Below are positions 17,763-26,791 of a DNA stretch of 44,507 nt, in pieces. The notes under the pieces are model-generated. The model had not been told where the DNA came from, made no database searches, and saw only the letters and a program-made list of their open reading frames with translations. The stretch lies in the NCBI GenBank assembly GCA_043816305.1, contig JBDRHZ010000034.1:1-44507 (forward strand), written 5' to 3'. Numbering within the stretch: the stretch's first letter is position 1; every line of letters begins with the position of its first letter. Source of the DNA: JAHIVN01 sp018816645 (GTDB taxonomy: Bacteria > Patescibacteriota > Dojkabacteria > JAHIVN01). The position numbers were made by a program, and so were the translations under genes.

Positions 17763-18139
17763 TCTAGATACCAAACAAATTTACTTTGTAAATTTAACAT
17801 AAAATATATGCCTTCACAAGTAGAGAGGTGGATGTAAAATGTAAAATGTAAAATGTGATATGTAATATGTTATATGTGTTACATGTAATAATTGCTGGTC
17901 ATTAATTTCTGGAAATTTAGTGCTCATTTGTTATTGCTTGCTCGCCTATGGCGTGGTCATTCAAATTTGAAAGCTATAGGGCCTTAATGGCTTTAGGGAC
18001 TTTCAGCCTTAGAGCTTTTATGGATTTCAGTCACTGATTAAGGATTGCCGCTTATGGATTACGGTTCACTATTTCCTGCTTTCAAAAACACCTTAAAGTA
18101 TGCTAATATGAAATCGCTAACTTTTGTTCAAACAAAATA
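17763..18139. other. Divergent intergenic region with degenerate short tandem repeats
   Basis: No gene is seen. 17833-17888 is a run of imperfect 7-nt units (TGTAAAA, drifting to TGTAATA). 18020-18075 has repeats of GGATT and TTACGG like those at 21440-21500. A weak promoter for the DUF4446 gene may be TTCAAA (18081-18086) with TAATAT (18104-18109) at 17-nt spacing. Confidence 0.4.
17777..17795. promoter_or_regulatory. Operator-like inverted repeat upstream of the solute-binding protein gene
   Basis: AAATTTAC and GTAAATTT are exact complements around TTT, 14 nt before ATG 17762 on the minus strand. T-rich -10-like sequence (TATGTT, TATATT) lies just beyond it, so a repressor site or a 5' hairpin is possible. 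Confidence 0.35.
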
Positions 18140-18610
18140 ATGCAAATCCAATTAATAGAAGCCTTACTCCTAGCTACCTCACTGCTATCACTAGGCTTAG
18201 CTGTCTATTTATTTCTACAGGTTAGAAATATGAAAACCAATTTCCAAAGCTTGATAGCCGGAGTAAACGGAAAGAACCTTGAAAAATTGCTAAAAGTTCA
18301 TCTCGAGCGAATCAGCAGTGCTGTCGACAAGTCTGAAAAAGTACAGAAAGCCTTAGAGGATTATATAGATTTCTCTAAAAAGAATCTGCAAAAGGTTGGA
18401 TTTAAAAGATACAATCCGTTTCAAGAAACCGGAGGCAATCAGAGTTTCATCCTGGCACTTCTAGATCAAAATAACAATGGTGTAATACTTACAAGCCTTC
18501 ATCAACGACAGCTAACCAGAGTTTATGCCAAGCAGATAAATAAGGGAGAATGTGAGAATAAATTATCCGAAGAGGAAAGTGAGGTGCTTGATAGTGTAAT
18601 AAAAGTTTAA
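18140..18610 (+). CDS. DUF4446 family membrane-anchored protein
   Basis: A 156-residue protein with an N-terminal membrane helix (about 7-27), a coiled-coil stretch (about 35-85) and a small C-terminal domain with KRYNPFQETGGNQSFILALL and GVILTSLHQRQLTRVYAK. These are the conserved motifs of DUF4446, widespread in Firmicutes and Patescibacteria; its function is unknown. The length is normal for the family. It is followed after 19 nt by the DUF3048 gene, so both are probably co-transcribed, pointing to an envelope role. Confidence 0.85.
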   Translation: MQIQLIEALLLATSLLSLGLAVYLFLQVRNMKTNFQSLIAGVNGKNLEKLLKVHLERISSAVDKSEKVQKALEDYIDFSKKNLQKVGFKRYNPFQETGGNQSFILALLDQNNNGVILTSLHQRQLTRVYAKQINKGECENKLSEEESEVLDSVIKV

Positions 18611-18629
18611 ATACTTATTGCTACTGCCT

Positions 18630-19940
18630 ATGGTAATAAACGTCGACTTAAATACAGAAGAAAATCCGAAGGATGCTTCACTGAATAATCCTCCGAAGCT
18701 GAGCATAAAGAACAGAATTCGCAACAAGTTCCGCATTTGGAAGGCAGGATTCTCCAAAATGCCATCCTCTCATAAACTGATCATACTCTTACTCATATCT
18801 CTGATTGGGGGCTTATCTTCTATTGCCCTGATATACGGCTATGTCATAATCACAACTCCAGGTCATAAAACGATCGACACCTCATACAAGTTGCTTAAAG
18901 TTGAAAATATCAAACAGGCTTCTCTTTTACAAGAGCTACCGCCGCCACCAGAAATCAAAGACCAGGAAAACCCTATAAACGGAGAATTATATACAAAGAA
19001 AGATTTTGAAGAACTCAAAAAGAAAAGACCGCTTTTTGTGGTAATTGAAAATCATCCAGATGCTAGGCCACAGGCAGGATTACTTGATGCTGACCTTGTA
19101 TATGAAACCTTGGTAGAAAGCGGAATCACTCGATTTGCAGCTGTCTTCTGGGGGAAAGAAGCTGAGAAGGTCGGACCTATAAGAAGTCTGCGAACCTATT
19201 TTCTTGACTGGTCCTCAGAGTATAACGATCCTCCAGTATGTAATATCGGGCAAGCCGGATACGAGCCCTGGGAAGATGTGATTGACCCGGACGCTGACGC
19301 AAGAAGTTACATTCAAAAATACAACATCAAATCTTACAGCTGGTATGGAAGAGGTGTTTTCTGGAGAGATACCGAAAAATTTAACAAGGGCATCGCATGG
19401 GAACACGTTGCATACTCTGAAACCAAAACCTTATGGACAGATGCAGAAACCTTAGGCTGGACAGGCCCTAGTACTATTGAACCATTGAAATTTAAGAAAG
19501 ACGCAAGCAAGGAATCCAGATCACTTACACAAGAGATTTCCATAGAATTTTTGAACCTGAGCTCCGAAAGCTACAAAGTCAACTGGGTGTACGACAAGGA
19601 TAGTAATACCTACTTGAGGTACCTGGCAGGGAAACCCCATATTGATGAAAACTACAACAAACAAATTACTGTGAAAAACATAATAATTCAACATGTGCCA
19701 TATAGGTCTACAGGGGATAAGAACGGCCGTATAGTATTTACAACTATTGGCAGCGGAAAGGCAGACATATTCCTGGATAGCAAGCAGATAACTGGAACCT
19801 GGAAAAAGGATTCCAGGACAACGAGAACTAAATTTCTCAACGATGAAGGTAAGGAAATCCCATTAAACCGAGGGCTTATCTGGATCGAGATTGTTCCTGT
19901 CTCCGGGAATTCCGATTTGAGCAACATTGTGATAAAATAG
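18630..19940 (+). CDS. DUF3048 domain protein (YerB-like), membrane-anchored
   Basis: A 436-residue protein with a cytoplasmic N-terminus of about 45 residues, a membrane helix (about 48-74) and then the DUF3048 domain. Landmarks are RPLFVVIENHPDARPQAGL, ADLVYETLVESGITRFAAVF and VGPIRSLRTYFLDW, followed by a C-terminal half with the usual DUF3048_C features (WVYDKDSNTYLR, then GKPHID). The family includes Bacillus YerB, a lipoprotein of unknown function; here a membrane helix replaces the lipobox. The frame opens at TTG 18618, but ATG 18630 is preferred. It lies between DUF4446 and an anchored unknown protein, all on the plus strand with gaps of 19-31 nt. Confidence 0.9.
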   Translation: MVINVDLNTEENPKDASLNNPPKLSIKNRIRNKFRIWKAGFSKMPSSHKLIILLLISLIGGLSSIALIYGYVIITTPGHKTIDTSYKLLKVENIKQASLLQELPPPPEIKDQENPINGELYTKKDFEELKKKRPLFVVIENHPDARPQAGLLDADLVYETLVESGITRFAAVFWGKEAEKVGPIRSLRTYFLDWSSEYNDPPVCNIGQAGYEPWEDVIDPDADARSYIQKYNIKSYSWYGRGVFWRDTEKFNKGIAWEHVAYSETKTLWTDAETLGWTGPSTIEPLKFKKDASKESRSLTQEISIEFLNLSSESYKVNWVYDKDSNTYLRYLAGKPHIDENYNKQITVKNIIIQHVPYRSTGDKNGRIVFTTIGSGKADIFLDSKQITGTWKKDSRTTRTKFLNDEGKEIPLNRGLIWIEIVPVSGNSDLSNIVIK

Positions 19941-19971
19941 TTGCTTCATTTGATTTAAAGCTTAACATGAT

Positions 19972-21141
19972 ATGGCCTCACAGCTAGAAGAGTCAACAAA
20001 AACAGCAAAAAAAATTGCTCTCGGGTGCGGAATCTTAGTCGCTGTCATAGTGATCGTTTCAATAATCTCACAGTTAATCAAAGGGGAACCGCCAGCTTGC
20101 AATCCTTATCCTACCGTTGCAAACAACTTATTCGGATCATTGCCTAGACTGGAACTGGAAACCAATAGCCTGACTCAGACAGAGATGCCTAGATACGAAA
20201 TAGATATCGACAAACTTCCCCAGATGGTTTCGTATGTAAATGTCCATAAAACAAAGACTCCTCGACAATCTCTCACTTCACAGGATGATGCAGTACAAGT
20301 TGCTATCAACTTAGGCTTTAAAGAGTATCCAAAGAAATTATCAACTAGTGAACTTCAGTGGAAAAGAGATACAACCACACTAGAGATCAACAAACTGTAT
20401 AATACTGTTAATATCATTACTAACTATAAAAAGACTCCGAGCATCACTTACGATAATTCTATTCTGGTAGACAAGAATCCCTATATTACTTCAGCAAGAA
20501 ACTTGTTCGCGAAAACATATGCAGGTCGGAAGATGGATACGGCAGATGCTACAGCCACTTACTTGAAATTGGATAAAAATCTCAATTTCATAAAGGCATT
20601 CTCCGCTTCCGAAGCAGATTTCGTACGGGTGGACTTTTTCAAAAAACTTGAAGGTCTTACTCCATATGTTCCTGCCGGCTGTACATCTGATCAACAAAAG
20701 TACGTGCAGGAGAATCTCGACAGCCTTAGGATATCTTATTATGTTCACACAATTGAACCCCAAAAAAGTTATAATTACATTATCCTGAAAGGAACAGCAG
20801 GCTGGGGCGATATATTGGAGTTCAGCTATGTCGACTGGGAAGTCGAAACAAGTTCTATATACAAGACCCTTACAGTTTCAGAAGCATGGGAAGAACTGAA
20901 AAAAGGAAATGGATACCTTCGGTCATTATACAGAACTTCTGTCGGTGATCCTTTCCAAAATGACTTTTCTATTCCAATTGAGGCTTTCCTTTTAAACAAC
21001 ATTGAGTTGCTTTACTACACTACTGATGACTACACACAGTACATACAGCCGGTCTTTAAATTCTCTGGAATAGCACAGATCCAAGGGACCACAGATAAAT
21101 ACGCTGAGTTCATATTTTACTATCCAGCTCTAAAGTACTAG
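19972..21141 (+). CDS. Membrane-anchored extracytoplasmic protein, paralogue of the 11377-12372 product
   Basis: A 389-residue protein with one N-terminal membrane helix (about 13-36) and no recognised domain. It shares with the product of 11377-12372 the order anchor, (L/I)FG(S/T)LP, a Pro/Lys-rich middle, a TVSEAWEELKKG-type helix and a YIQPVFKFSG motif before the last strand. The two are probably ancient duplicates; this copy is longer in the middle. It lies 31 nt after the DUF3048 gene and ends that plus-strand run. ATG 19972 is preceded by an out-of-frame ATG (19967) and no Shine-Dalgarno sequence. Confidence 0.75.
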   Translation: MASQLEESTKTAKKIALGCGILVAVIVIVSIISQLIKGEPPACNPYPTVANNLFGSLPRLELETNSLTQTEMPRYEIDIDKLPQMVSYVNVHKTKTPRQSLTSQDDAVQVAINLGFKEYPKKLSTSELQWKRDTTTLEINKLYNTVNIITNYKKTPSITYDNSILVDKNPYITSARNLFAKTYAGRKMDTADATATYLKLDKNLNFIKAFSASEADFVRVDFFKKLEGLTPYVPAGCTSDQQKYVQENLDSLRISYYVHTIEPQKSYNYIILKGTAGWGDILEFSYVDWEVETSSIYKTLTVSEAWEELKKGNGYLRSLYRTSVGDPFQNDFSIPIEAFLLNNIELLYYTTDDYTQYIQPVFKFSGIAQIQGTTDKYAEFIFYYPALKY

Positions 21142-21503
21142 TAATATTCCCAGTGATCAGATTTAATTACGATCGATTTCAATAATTGAGGATTCGTCTG
21201 ACGTCAGTCGAAGTTCGCTTCGAAAACCGGCTTTCAAAGTATTTAACCTACTTTGAACTAGCAATTCCTAATACACAGAATGAACAAGTAATTGACCCAA
21301 TTAACTATCACAATAATATGATCGGTGATCGAGATGATTACAGATTGATAATTGGGATCAGATCATTAATTACTAACTGGAATTTGTGAATTAGAAACTC
21401 TGGCCTTATACAGCTATAGTATAAAATATATTGCTTAAACTTTACGGCTTACGGACTACCTGCCAGAAGGCAGGCAAGGCGGCTTATGGCTTACGGTTTG
21501 CGG
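21142..21503. other. Intergenic region between converging genes, with small palindromes
   Basis: No convincing gene; a 67-codon open frame at 21186 has no recognisable product. It holds a CCTGCC/GGCAGG hairpin at 21459-21474 and drifting repeats of GGCTTA and TTACGG (21441-21500) similar to those near 18050. Confidence 0.4.
21459..21474. repeat. CCTGCC hairpin
   Basis: CCTGCC and GGCAGG pair around AGAA. The same arms recur at 31055-31069 and, decayed, near 12400. Confidence 0.5.
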
Positions 21504-23864
21504 TTACTCTGCCGGAACTATTGGTTCCGGAGTCGTTTCGACATCAGGAACCACATTCTCTTTCACATCACTTGTGATTTCTTCATCGGTTGGAGGCGTC
21601 ACTTCATCACTTGAAGCCTTTCCCTCTTTTTTAGCCTTTACGGAATCGATTCTATCTCGCAGAAGAGTGTTTACTTCAGATTGTTCCTGATAGTACTGAG
21701 AAATTGAATTCTCATATAAGGTCATCGCATCATCATAGTTTTCTACAAATTCCAGATAATTCCCCAAAGCAAAGATGGAAAGCGGGTAGCTGGGCTGAAG
21801 TGAGTAAGCCCTGAAGAATATCTGCTCGGCCTGCTTCTGAAGTTCTTTATCCTCATTAAACTGATAGATATATCCAAGGATAATGTAGTTATCAGGATTA
21901 TAAGGATTTCGTGCAATAGCTTCTGAAACGGCCTGCAGAGTTTCCGCTCCATACAGCTTGCCTTCGGAAAGATCTACCAGCTGCTTATAAATAGTTGCTG
22001 CAGTTTCCCAATTTACAGAGTCAAATGGATTCAGAAGAATCGCTTTTTGCAGTTCGTCATTTATTACTTTTTCATTATTCGAAAGGATTGCTGAAGCATT
22101 CTCATCATCCTTCAGGTTCTTCACATTATCCCTCAGAACAAGAATTCCTAGATTCGCAAGCTGTCTATGGAAATAATCCTTATTTTCATTTTTATTTATT
22201 GCGCCTACAATATTTGCATTTGCCTCTTCAAATGCACCGTAACCTGCAGCCACGAGAGATTTCCTGTATTGTACCTCAGCAGAAAAGTTCCGCAGTACAA
22301 AAAATGCAAATATTATCAGAACGGAGGTGGCCATGAATGAAAACACATAAGGGAAAACCTCTCCCTGGTCTCCTTTCGCTGAGTTCTTTGAGATCTTAAA
22401 AGCAAACTCAAATTTTTCATGAGAGCTTCTATCCAATGAGAAATAGACAGAAACTAACAAAGCGATAACAAGCCAAGAGAGATATAGCATTACAGCATTA
22501 AATACTGAGAAGAAAAAGATTACCAAACAAACTATCACCGAGAAGGATAATCCTGAAAGCAAGTAGTTTGAATGTTTCTCATTCTTCTTGAAAATGTTCT
22601 TTAGTATAAACAGAACGAGCATGACAGCCAAGAGCGAAAACGCTAAGAAGCCTATAAGTCCTGTATTTGTAAGTATATCAAGAATCTGGCTGGTACTTCT
22701 AGTATAGTTCTGATGCCAGTTCAGCTGATAGTTCTGCTCAACTGGTCTGAATCGCGGGAAATTATAGACATACGTATCAAGACCTGTTCCGACAAGAAAA
22801 CCCGAGACTTCGTGTGCACGGAAGGTTCCTGTCACAACAGCCCAGGTTGTATCAAAAGGAGGAGAAGTGTAACCTGCAAAACTGAAATTTTTCGAAAGAA
22901 CATCTCTGAGATTCGGAATAACAGAAAAAGACAAGGAGAAAAGTGCAAATAATATCACCGGGACAAACTTTACAAGAGCATTCTTGTTTTTGTTGACTTT
23001 GAAGAATAACGTGACACCAACTATTACAAAAACCAAAATCCAGATAATGTACACCGAAGTTGCGATAATAGAGCTTATACCTATTGCAAAAAACAGAACA
23101 CAGGCTGCAATTATTTCCAGAATCTGCTCTATAACCTTCTCTTCGACATTATCCGAAATCTGCGACAAAATAAGTGGCAAAGAAAATATGAACAAATAGA
23201 CAAGGGTATTCGTACTTCCAACTGGAGTAAAGAATGGAGTTGTCAGAACAGTAAGGGACAGGTTTGACTCTGCGATACTTTCAAACAGACCCGAAAACAT
23301 TCCGAAACTTTTCAGAACTGTAAAGAAAGCAAGTAACACGATAGATACAACAAAGCTTTTTACTACCAATTTTATGTACCTGGTCTTTGCCAGATTATTC
23401 ACTACTACATAATACAAAAGAACCAGTACGATGCTCACTATCAAACCTCCCGTCATTCTGGAATAATAACCCCAGATACTTGTTTGTGAGTAAATCGAAA
23501 AAATCGTAGAGATGATTTGAGACACGAGATAAATGATAATGGGTATATCGAAAGGAGTCTTGGCTAAAACCAGCTTTTTGCTGTATGTAACCTTGATTGC
23601 CCAAAGAATCAGAAGAATAACTACTCCGATAACGAGAAATGTGTTTTTCAGCGTTTCGTAGTATTCATAGGTAAACGGACTGAATATCCATGGCATCAGG
23701 AAAGTTATAGCCGCTAAAATATAAGACATGACCTTTGTCACAACTCCAGATTTACCGTCGTTTTCTAGTTCTTCTACTCCAACTCTTCTCTTTTTGTATT
23801 CCGAATTCATACTCAATATGTCATCTTCAAACCTAGATCTGTACACGGATTCATTATTTTCCAT
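21504..23864 (-). CDS. O-antigen ligase/polymerase-like membrane protein with C-terminal TPR region
   Basis: A 786-residue protein. After about 45 cytoplasmic residues come about a dozen hydrophobic segments (about 45-490). A large loop contains GTGLDTYVYNFPRFRPVEQN and RSTSQILDILTNTGLIGFL, which is the Wzy_C/O-antigen-ligase signature. Residues about 530-740 are helical TPR-like repeats (NPFDSVNWETAATIY, NPYNPDNYIILGYIY, PSYPLSIFALGNYL), and the last 45 residues are acidic and Pro/Thr-rich. Proteins of this layout join glycans to lipid or protein at the outer face of the membrane. The acceptor is unknown here, and no glycosyltransferase genes are nearby. ATG 23864 has GAGG 7 nt upstream, one of the few Shine-Dalgarno-like sites in the window. 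Confidence 0.85.
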   Translation of the reverse strand: MENNESVYRSRFEDDILSMNSEYKKRRVGVEELENDGKSGVVTKVMSYILAAITFLMPWIFSPFTYEYYETLKNTFLVIGVVILLILWAIKVTYSKKLVLAKTPFDIPIIIYLVSQIISTIFSIYSQTSIWGYYSRMTGGLIVSIVLVLLYYVVVNNLAKTRYIKLVVKSFVVSIVLLAFFTVLKSFGMFSGLFESIAESNLSLTVLTTPFFTPVGSTNTLVYLFIFSLPLILSQISDNVEEKVIEQILEIIAACVLFFAIGISSIIATSVYIIWILVFVIVGVTLFFKVNKNKNALVKFVPVILFALFSLSFSVIPNLRDVLSKNFSFAGYTSPPFDTTWAVVTGTFRAHEVSGFLVGTGLDTYVYNFPRFRPVEQNYQLNWHQNYTRSTSQILDILTNTGLIGFLAFSLLAVMLVLFILKNIFKKNEKHSNYLLSGLSFSVIVCLVIFFFSVFNAVMLYLSWLVIALLVSVYFSLDRSSHEKFEFAFKISKNSAKGDQGEVFPYVFSFMATSVLIIFAFFVLRNFSAEVQYRKSLVAAGYGAFEEANANIVGAINKNENKDYFHRQLANLGILVLRDNVKNLKDDENASAILSNNEKVINDELQKAILLNPFDSVNWETAATIYKQLVDLSEGKLYGAETLQAVSEAIARNPYNPDNYIILGYIYQFNEDKELQKQAEQIFFRAYSLQPSYPLSIFALGNYLEFVENYDDAMTLYENSISQYYQEQSEVNTLLRDRIDSVKAKKEGKASSDEVTPPTDEEITSDVKENVVPDVETTPEPIVPAE

Positions 23865-23894
23865 AACTCAACCTCAAAAATCTTAAATCAAAGT

Positions 23895-23909
23895 GATAGA
23901 TATTCTATC
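23895..23909. promoter_or_regulatory. Small palindrome upstream of the O-antigen-ligase-like gene
   Basis: GATAGA and TCTATC pair around TAT about 30 nt before ATG 23864. It could be an operator or a leader hairpin; nothing else supports it. Confidence 0.25.
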
Positions 23910-24117
23910 GGGTATTGGGAATGGATGCAAGATAAGTCGTAGTTTGCTGATAGCTGTCACTCATCCAGTAGGTCCTCTAAGAAATTTGGTGTAATATGTT
24001 GGATTATTCTTAACCGATTCAATAATTTTCTTGGATTAATATGTACTTCTTGGTGTAATGGATAAATGAATAAACAGAAACAAATCAAGTAGTCTTCATG
24101 TCCTAAAGGATATTACA

Positions 24118-24123
24118 TATAAT
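24118..24123 (+). promoter_or_regulatory. -10 box for the first ABC-2 permease gene
   Basis: TATAAT with a poor -35 candidate (TTCATG at 24095-24100, 17-nt spacer). A transcript would start near 24130, after the TTG at 24127 that opens the frame, which supports ATG 24145 as the start. Confidence 0.4.
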
Positions 24124-24144
24124 GAGTTGCTTATTTGCATATGT

Positions 24145-24939
24145 ATGCACAAATACTTAGCAACATTTAAAATTGAATTTATCCATTTCCTTGAGTACCG
24201 GTCCGAGTTTATCGCTGAACTACTCGCTATTGTGGTACAACTTACTTTCTCTGCATTTATTGCACTAGCTTTCTACGAACATAAATCCTCCATATACGGT
24301 TATACGTTAGATGGATTTATCACATATACTTTAATATCGGTAGTAATAAATAGAATTGTCGATACAGATGTTAACTGGGTGATGACTCATCAAATAAGGA
24401 AAGGGGACCTAGCAAACATACTTGTTAAACCTTTCAGCTATAACTGGTATCGTCTCTTTGCCGAGCTCTCCTGGAAATCTCATTCTATCTTTTACAGTTT
24501 TACAGCTATCGGATTAATCTCACTTTTCTACACAAAGTACTTCACTCTAGGAATAATCCTGACACGCATACCCCTGTTTATGCTTGCAATGGTAATAAGC
24601 TATTTTTTAAATAGAGCATTCAAGTATCTGATCGGATGCCTTGCTTTCTGGACGAAAGATACGGGAGGCATATCAAACTTTGTAAACGAAGTCATAAGCA
24701 TCTTGAGCGGAAAGTGGCTGCCACTAGACTTTTTTGGCAGCTTGGCTAAATACATGAAACTTCTTCCCTTTAGTTATATTTTCTACTTCCCGATTCAGAT
24801 ACTTTTGAGTGAAAATCTGACATTTGCAGATATTCTAAGAATTCTTGTCATCGAAGTACTCTGGACAGCTCTATTTACATTTATTGGAAAATACTTTTGG
24901 AAAAAAGGCTTGAAACAGTTTGAAGCAGTTGGTATTTAG
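24145..24939 (+). CDS. ABC-2 type transporter permease
   Basis: A 264-residue protein with about six membrane helices. The N-terminal KYLATFKIEFIHFLEYRSEF and the C-terminal WKKGLKQFEAVGI match the two permease classes (COG4587 and COG3694, DUF990-like) that pair with COG4586 ATPases to form an exporter of unknown substrate. By the QIRKGDLANILVKPFSY loop I place it with the COG4587 partner. ATG 24145 aligns with its paralogue at 25972. A second permease follows after 103 nt, but no ATPase gene is adjacent; the closest plausible partners are at 31108 and 38994. Confidence 0.85.
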   Translation: MHKYLATFKIEFIHFLEYRSEFIAELLAIVVQLTFSAFIALAFYEHKSSIYGYTLDGFITYTLISVVINRIVDTDVNWVMTHQIRKGDLANILVKPFSYNWYRLFAELSWKSHSIFYSFTAIGLISLFYTKYFTLGIILTRIPLFMLAMVISYFLNRAFKYLIGCLAFWTKDTGGISNFVNEVISILSGKWLPLDFFGSLAKYMKLLPFSYIFYFPIQILLSENLTFADILRILVIEVLWTALFTFIGKYFWKKGLKQFEAVGI

Positions 24940-25042
24940 ATCAGCAAACCATATTCAGTAATCAGCAGGCAGCCAAATTGATAGTCATTTACACAATTCA
25001 TATAGATCAGCTTAATCTTTAGATTATTTGGATATTTTAATT

Positions 25043-25843
25043 ATGAAGCAATTCTACAAAAATATAAAACTTACTTTTCGAAAGATACGGTTAGGAATAA
25101 TGGTTTATCTCGAGTATCGTTCCTCGCTTTTGTTTTATACCCTTAGTTCATTTGCGTGGGCTATTTCTTCGATTGTTCTCCAGAAATTCTTATTTGAAGA
25201 GATAGTGGAGCTCAAGGGCTGGACCTTTGGTGAATTTGCACTTTTGAACGGAATATATAATCTGGCATTTGCATTCTTCATCATGTTTTCCTGGGGATCA
25301 GTATATGAAGAATTCAGACCGGCTGTTCGAGAAGGCCGGCTCGACAGAATTCTTACCAAGCCACTTTCTCATAAATTCTTCCTGACTTTTGGAAGTTTTG
25401 ATATCGTTGGGTTTTTCCACCTGCTGCCTTCATTTTTCATTATCATCTATGCTTCGAGATTCTTAACCTTTGACTTTTCAATTTTAAACATATCCCTATC
25501 GATAATCTACTTTTTAATAGGCCAATTCATACTAAATTCAATTGTGTACCTCTTTTATGCAACAACCTTCTGGCTTACTAGTGCTGAACACATCAGCTCT
25601 GCATTCTGGACGCTTGAGAGCCAAAGCAAAACCCCGCTTGAAGTCCTGCCTAGATTTGTAAGGGCAGCGTTTCTATCGATAATTCCGATCGGATTTGTTG
25701 CTTACATACCGGCAAAAGCACTTCTTGGAGAATTGCCACTTGTCTTTCTGCCGTATACGATATTCTTTATCTTATTCCTGACTTTTGTAAATCGGACTGT
25801 CTGGAATCTCGGAGTTCGAAGGTATGAAAGTGTGAGTAGTTAA
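25043..25843 (+). CDS. ABC-2 type transporter permease (second of pair 1)
   Basis: A 266-residue protein with about six membrane helices. It starts MKQFYKNIKLTFRKIRL and has an EYRSS motif before the first helix. GWTFGEFALLNGIYNL and REGRLDRILTKPLS are typical of the COG3694 permease class, and it ends WNLGVRRYESVSS like its relatives. The frame opens at TTG 25028; ATG 25043 is preferred. It probably forms a heterodimeric membrane domain with the 24145 product. The substrate is unknown; members of this class have been linked to export of lipids or amphiphiles and to drug resistance, but nothing here specifies it. Confidence 0.85.
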   Translation: MKQFYKNIKLTFRKIRLGIMVYLEYRSSLLFYTLSSFAWAISSIVLQKFLFEEIVELKGWTFGEFALLNGIYNLAFAFFIMFSWGSVYEEFRPAVREGRLDRILTKPLSHKFFLTFGSFDIVGFFHLLPSFFIIIYASRFLTFDFSILNISLSIIYFLIGQFILNSIVYLFYATTFWLTSAEHISSAFWTLESQSKTPLEVLPRFVRAAFLSIIPIGFVAYIPAKALLGELPLVFLPYTIFFILFLTFVNRTVWNLGVRRYESVSS

Positions 25844-25888
25844 GAATTACCTATAATCGAGGTTATATCTCGTGTTCTTTTTAAAAAC

Positions 25889-25924
25889 GTGTAAACCCCG
25901 GCGATTTTTATGGTTAGATCAATC
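25889..25924. repeat. Dispersed element, copy 2 (shared with 13122-13157)
   Basis: GTGTAAACCCCGG is followed 14 nt later by AGATCAATC. The other copy has GTGAAAACCCCGG and the same AGATCAATC at exactly the same spacing. It lies in the gap between the two permease pairs, just upstream of a promoter. Confidence 0.5.
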
Positions 25925-25933
25925 ACTTATCAC

Positions 25934-25963
25934 ATGACAATGCGAACCTTAACACGTTATAAT
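25934..25963 (+). promoter_or_regulatory. Promoter of permease pair 2, probably giving a leaderless mRNA
   Basis: ATGACA (25934-25939) and TATAAT (25958-25963) are 18 nt apart. The GTG start codon is at 25972, 8 nt after the -10 box, so transcription should begin at or within a base or two of the start codon. Confidence 0.55.
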
Positions 25964-25971
25964 GCCCCGTC

Positions 25972-26769
25972 GTGAAAAAATATCTTCAAATTCTCAAAAT
26001 ATCAGTTATCAGCGCTTTCGAGTATAGAACAACCGTGATATCCAGTATTCTCATGTATCTTATCGGAGTCGGGACTATGTTTTTTCTCTGGAACAAACTG
26101 ATAAAAGATAATGTCACGATCGGAAGCTACAATCTAAATACAATTATGACATATTATTTGTTAAGCGGTCTGTTTATAACAAATTTCAACACACGAACTA
26201 CAAAGCACTATGAGCGGTTGATCCAGAATGGCGACTTGAATGCAATTCTTATCAAACCATCAAGTACAAGTCTTTATTTATTTTTTAGAGAATTAGGAGT
26301 ACGGCTCGGTATAAATATATTTACATTTTTGATCTTCTTCTCATTTATTGTTCTCATACCGAGTATAAGAACTAATGTTGAGATTACACCTTATACCTTA
26401 GCCTGGACAGGATCATTTTTTGTTTTATCAAACATTTTCCTATACTTATTTTTCTGGATACTGGGCATATTTGCCTTTTGGGTTATCACAACCTCTGGAC
26501 TGAGAAATATCGCGATGAATTTAATGAATATCTTGAAAGGGCAGTGGTTCCCGCTCGACCTGGCTCCTCCGCTTTTTCAGAGAGTGATGGGCTTTTTGCC
26601 TTTTCAATACACTATGTTTTACCAGATACAGATTTTGACAGGAAAAAGTCGTCCCGAAAGCAACATCCAAGGCATTACAGTCCTTATTTTATCTAGTATT
26701 ATTTTATCTTTGTTCGCTGCGTACCTTTGGAAGAAAGGACTCAGAAGATACGAATCAGTCGGAGGATAA
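25972..26769 (+). CDS. ABC-2 type transporter permease (first of pair 2)
   Basis: A 265-residue protein with about six membrane helices, paralogous to the 24145 product. Shared features are KKYLQILKISVISAFEYRT at the start, the LIQNGDLNAILIKP loop, the GQWFPLDL loop against GKWLPLDF, and the WKKGLRRYESVGG end. The start is GTG 25972; the ATG at 25962 is out of frame. A promoter ends 8 nt upstream, so this pair is transcribed independently of pair 1. The partner permease gene follows after 22 nt. Confidence 0.85.
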   Translation: MKKYLQILKISVISAFEYRTTVISSILMYLIGVGTMFFLWNKLIKDNVTIGSYNLNTIMTYYLLSGLFITNFNTRTTKHYERLIQNGDLNAILIKPSSTSLYLFFRELGVRLGINIFTFLIFFSFIVLIPSIRTNVEITPYTLAWTGSFFVLSNIFLYLFFWILGIFAFWVITTSGLRNIAMNLMNILKGQWFPLDLAPPLFQRVMGFLPFQYTMFYQIQILTGKSRPESNIQGITVLILSSIILSLFAAYLWKKGLRRYESVGG

Positions 26770-26791
26770 ATAAAAGGATGTCTCCAAATCA

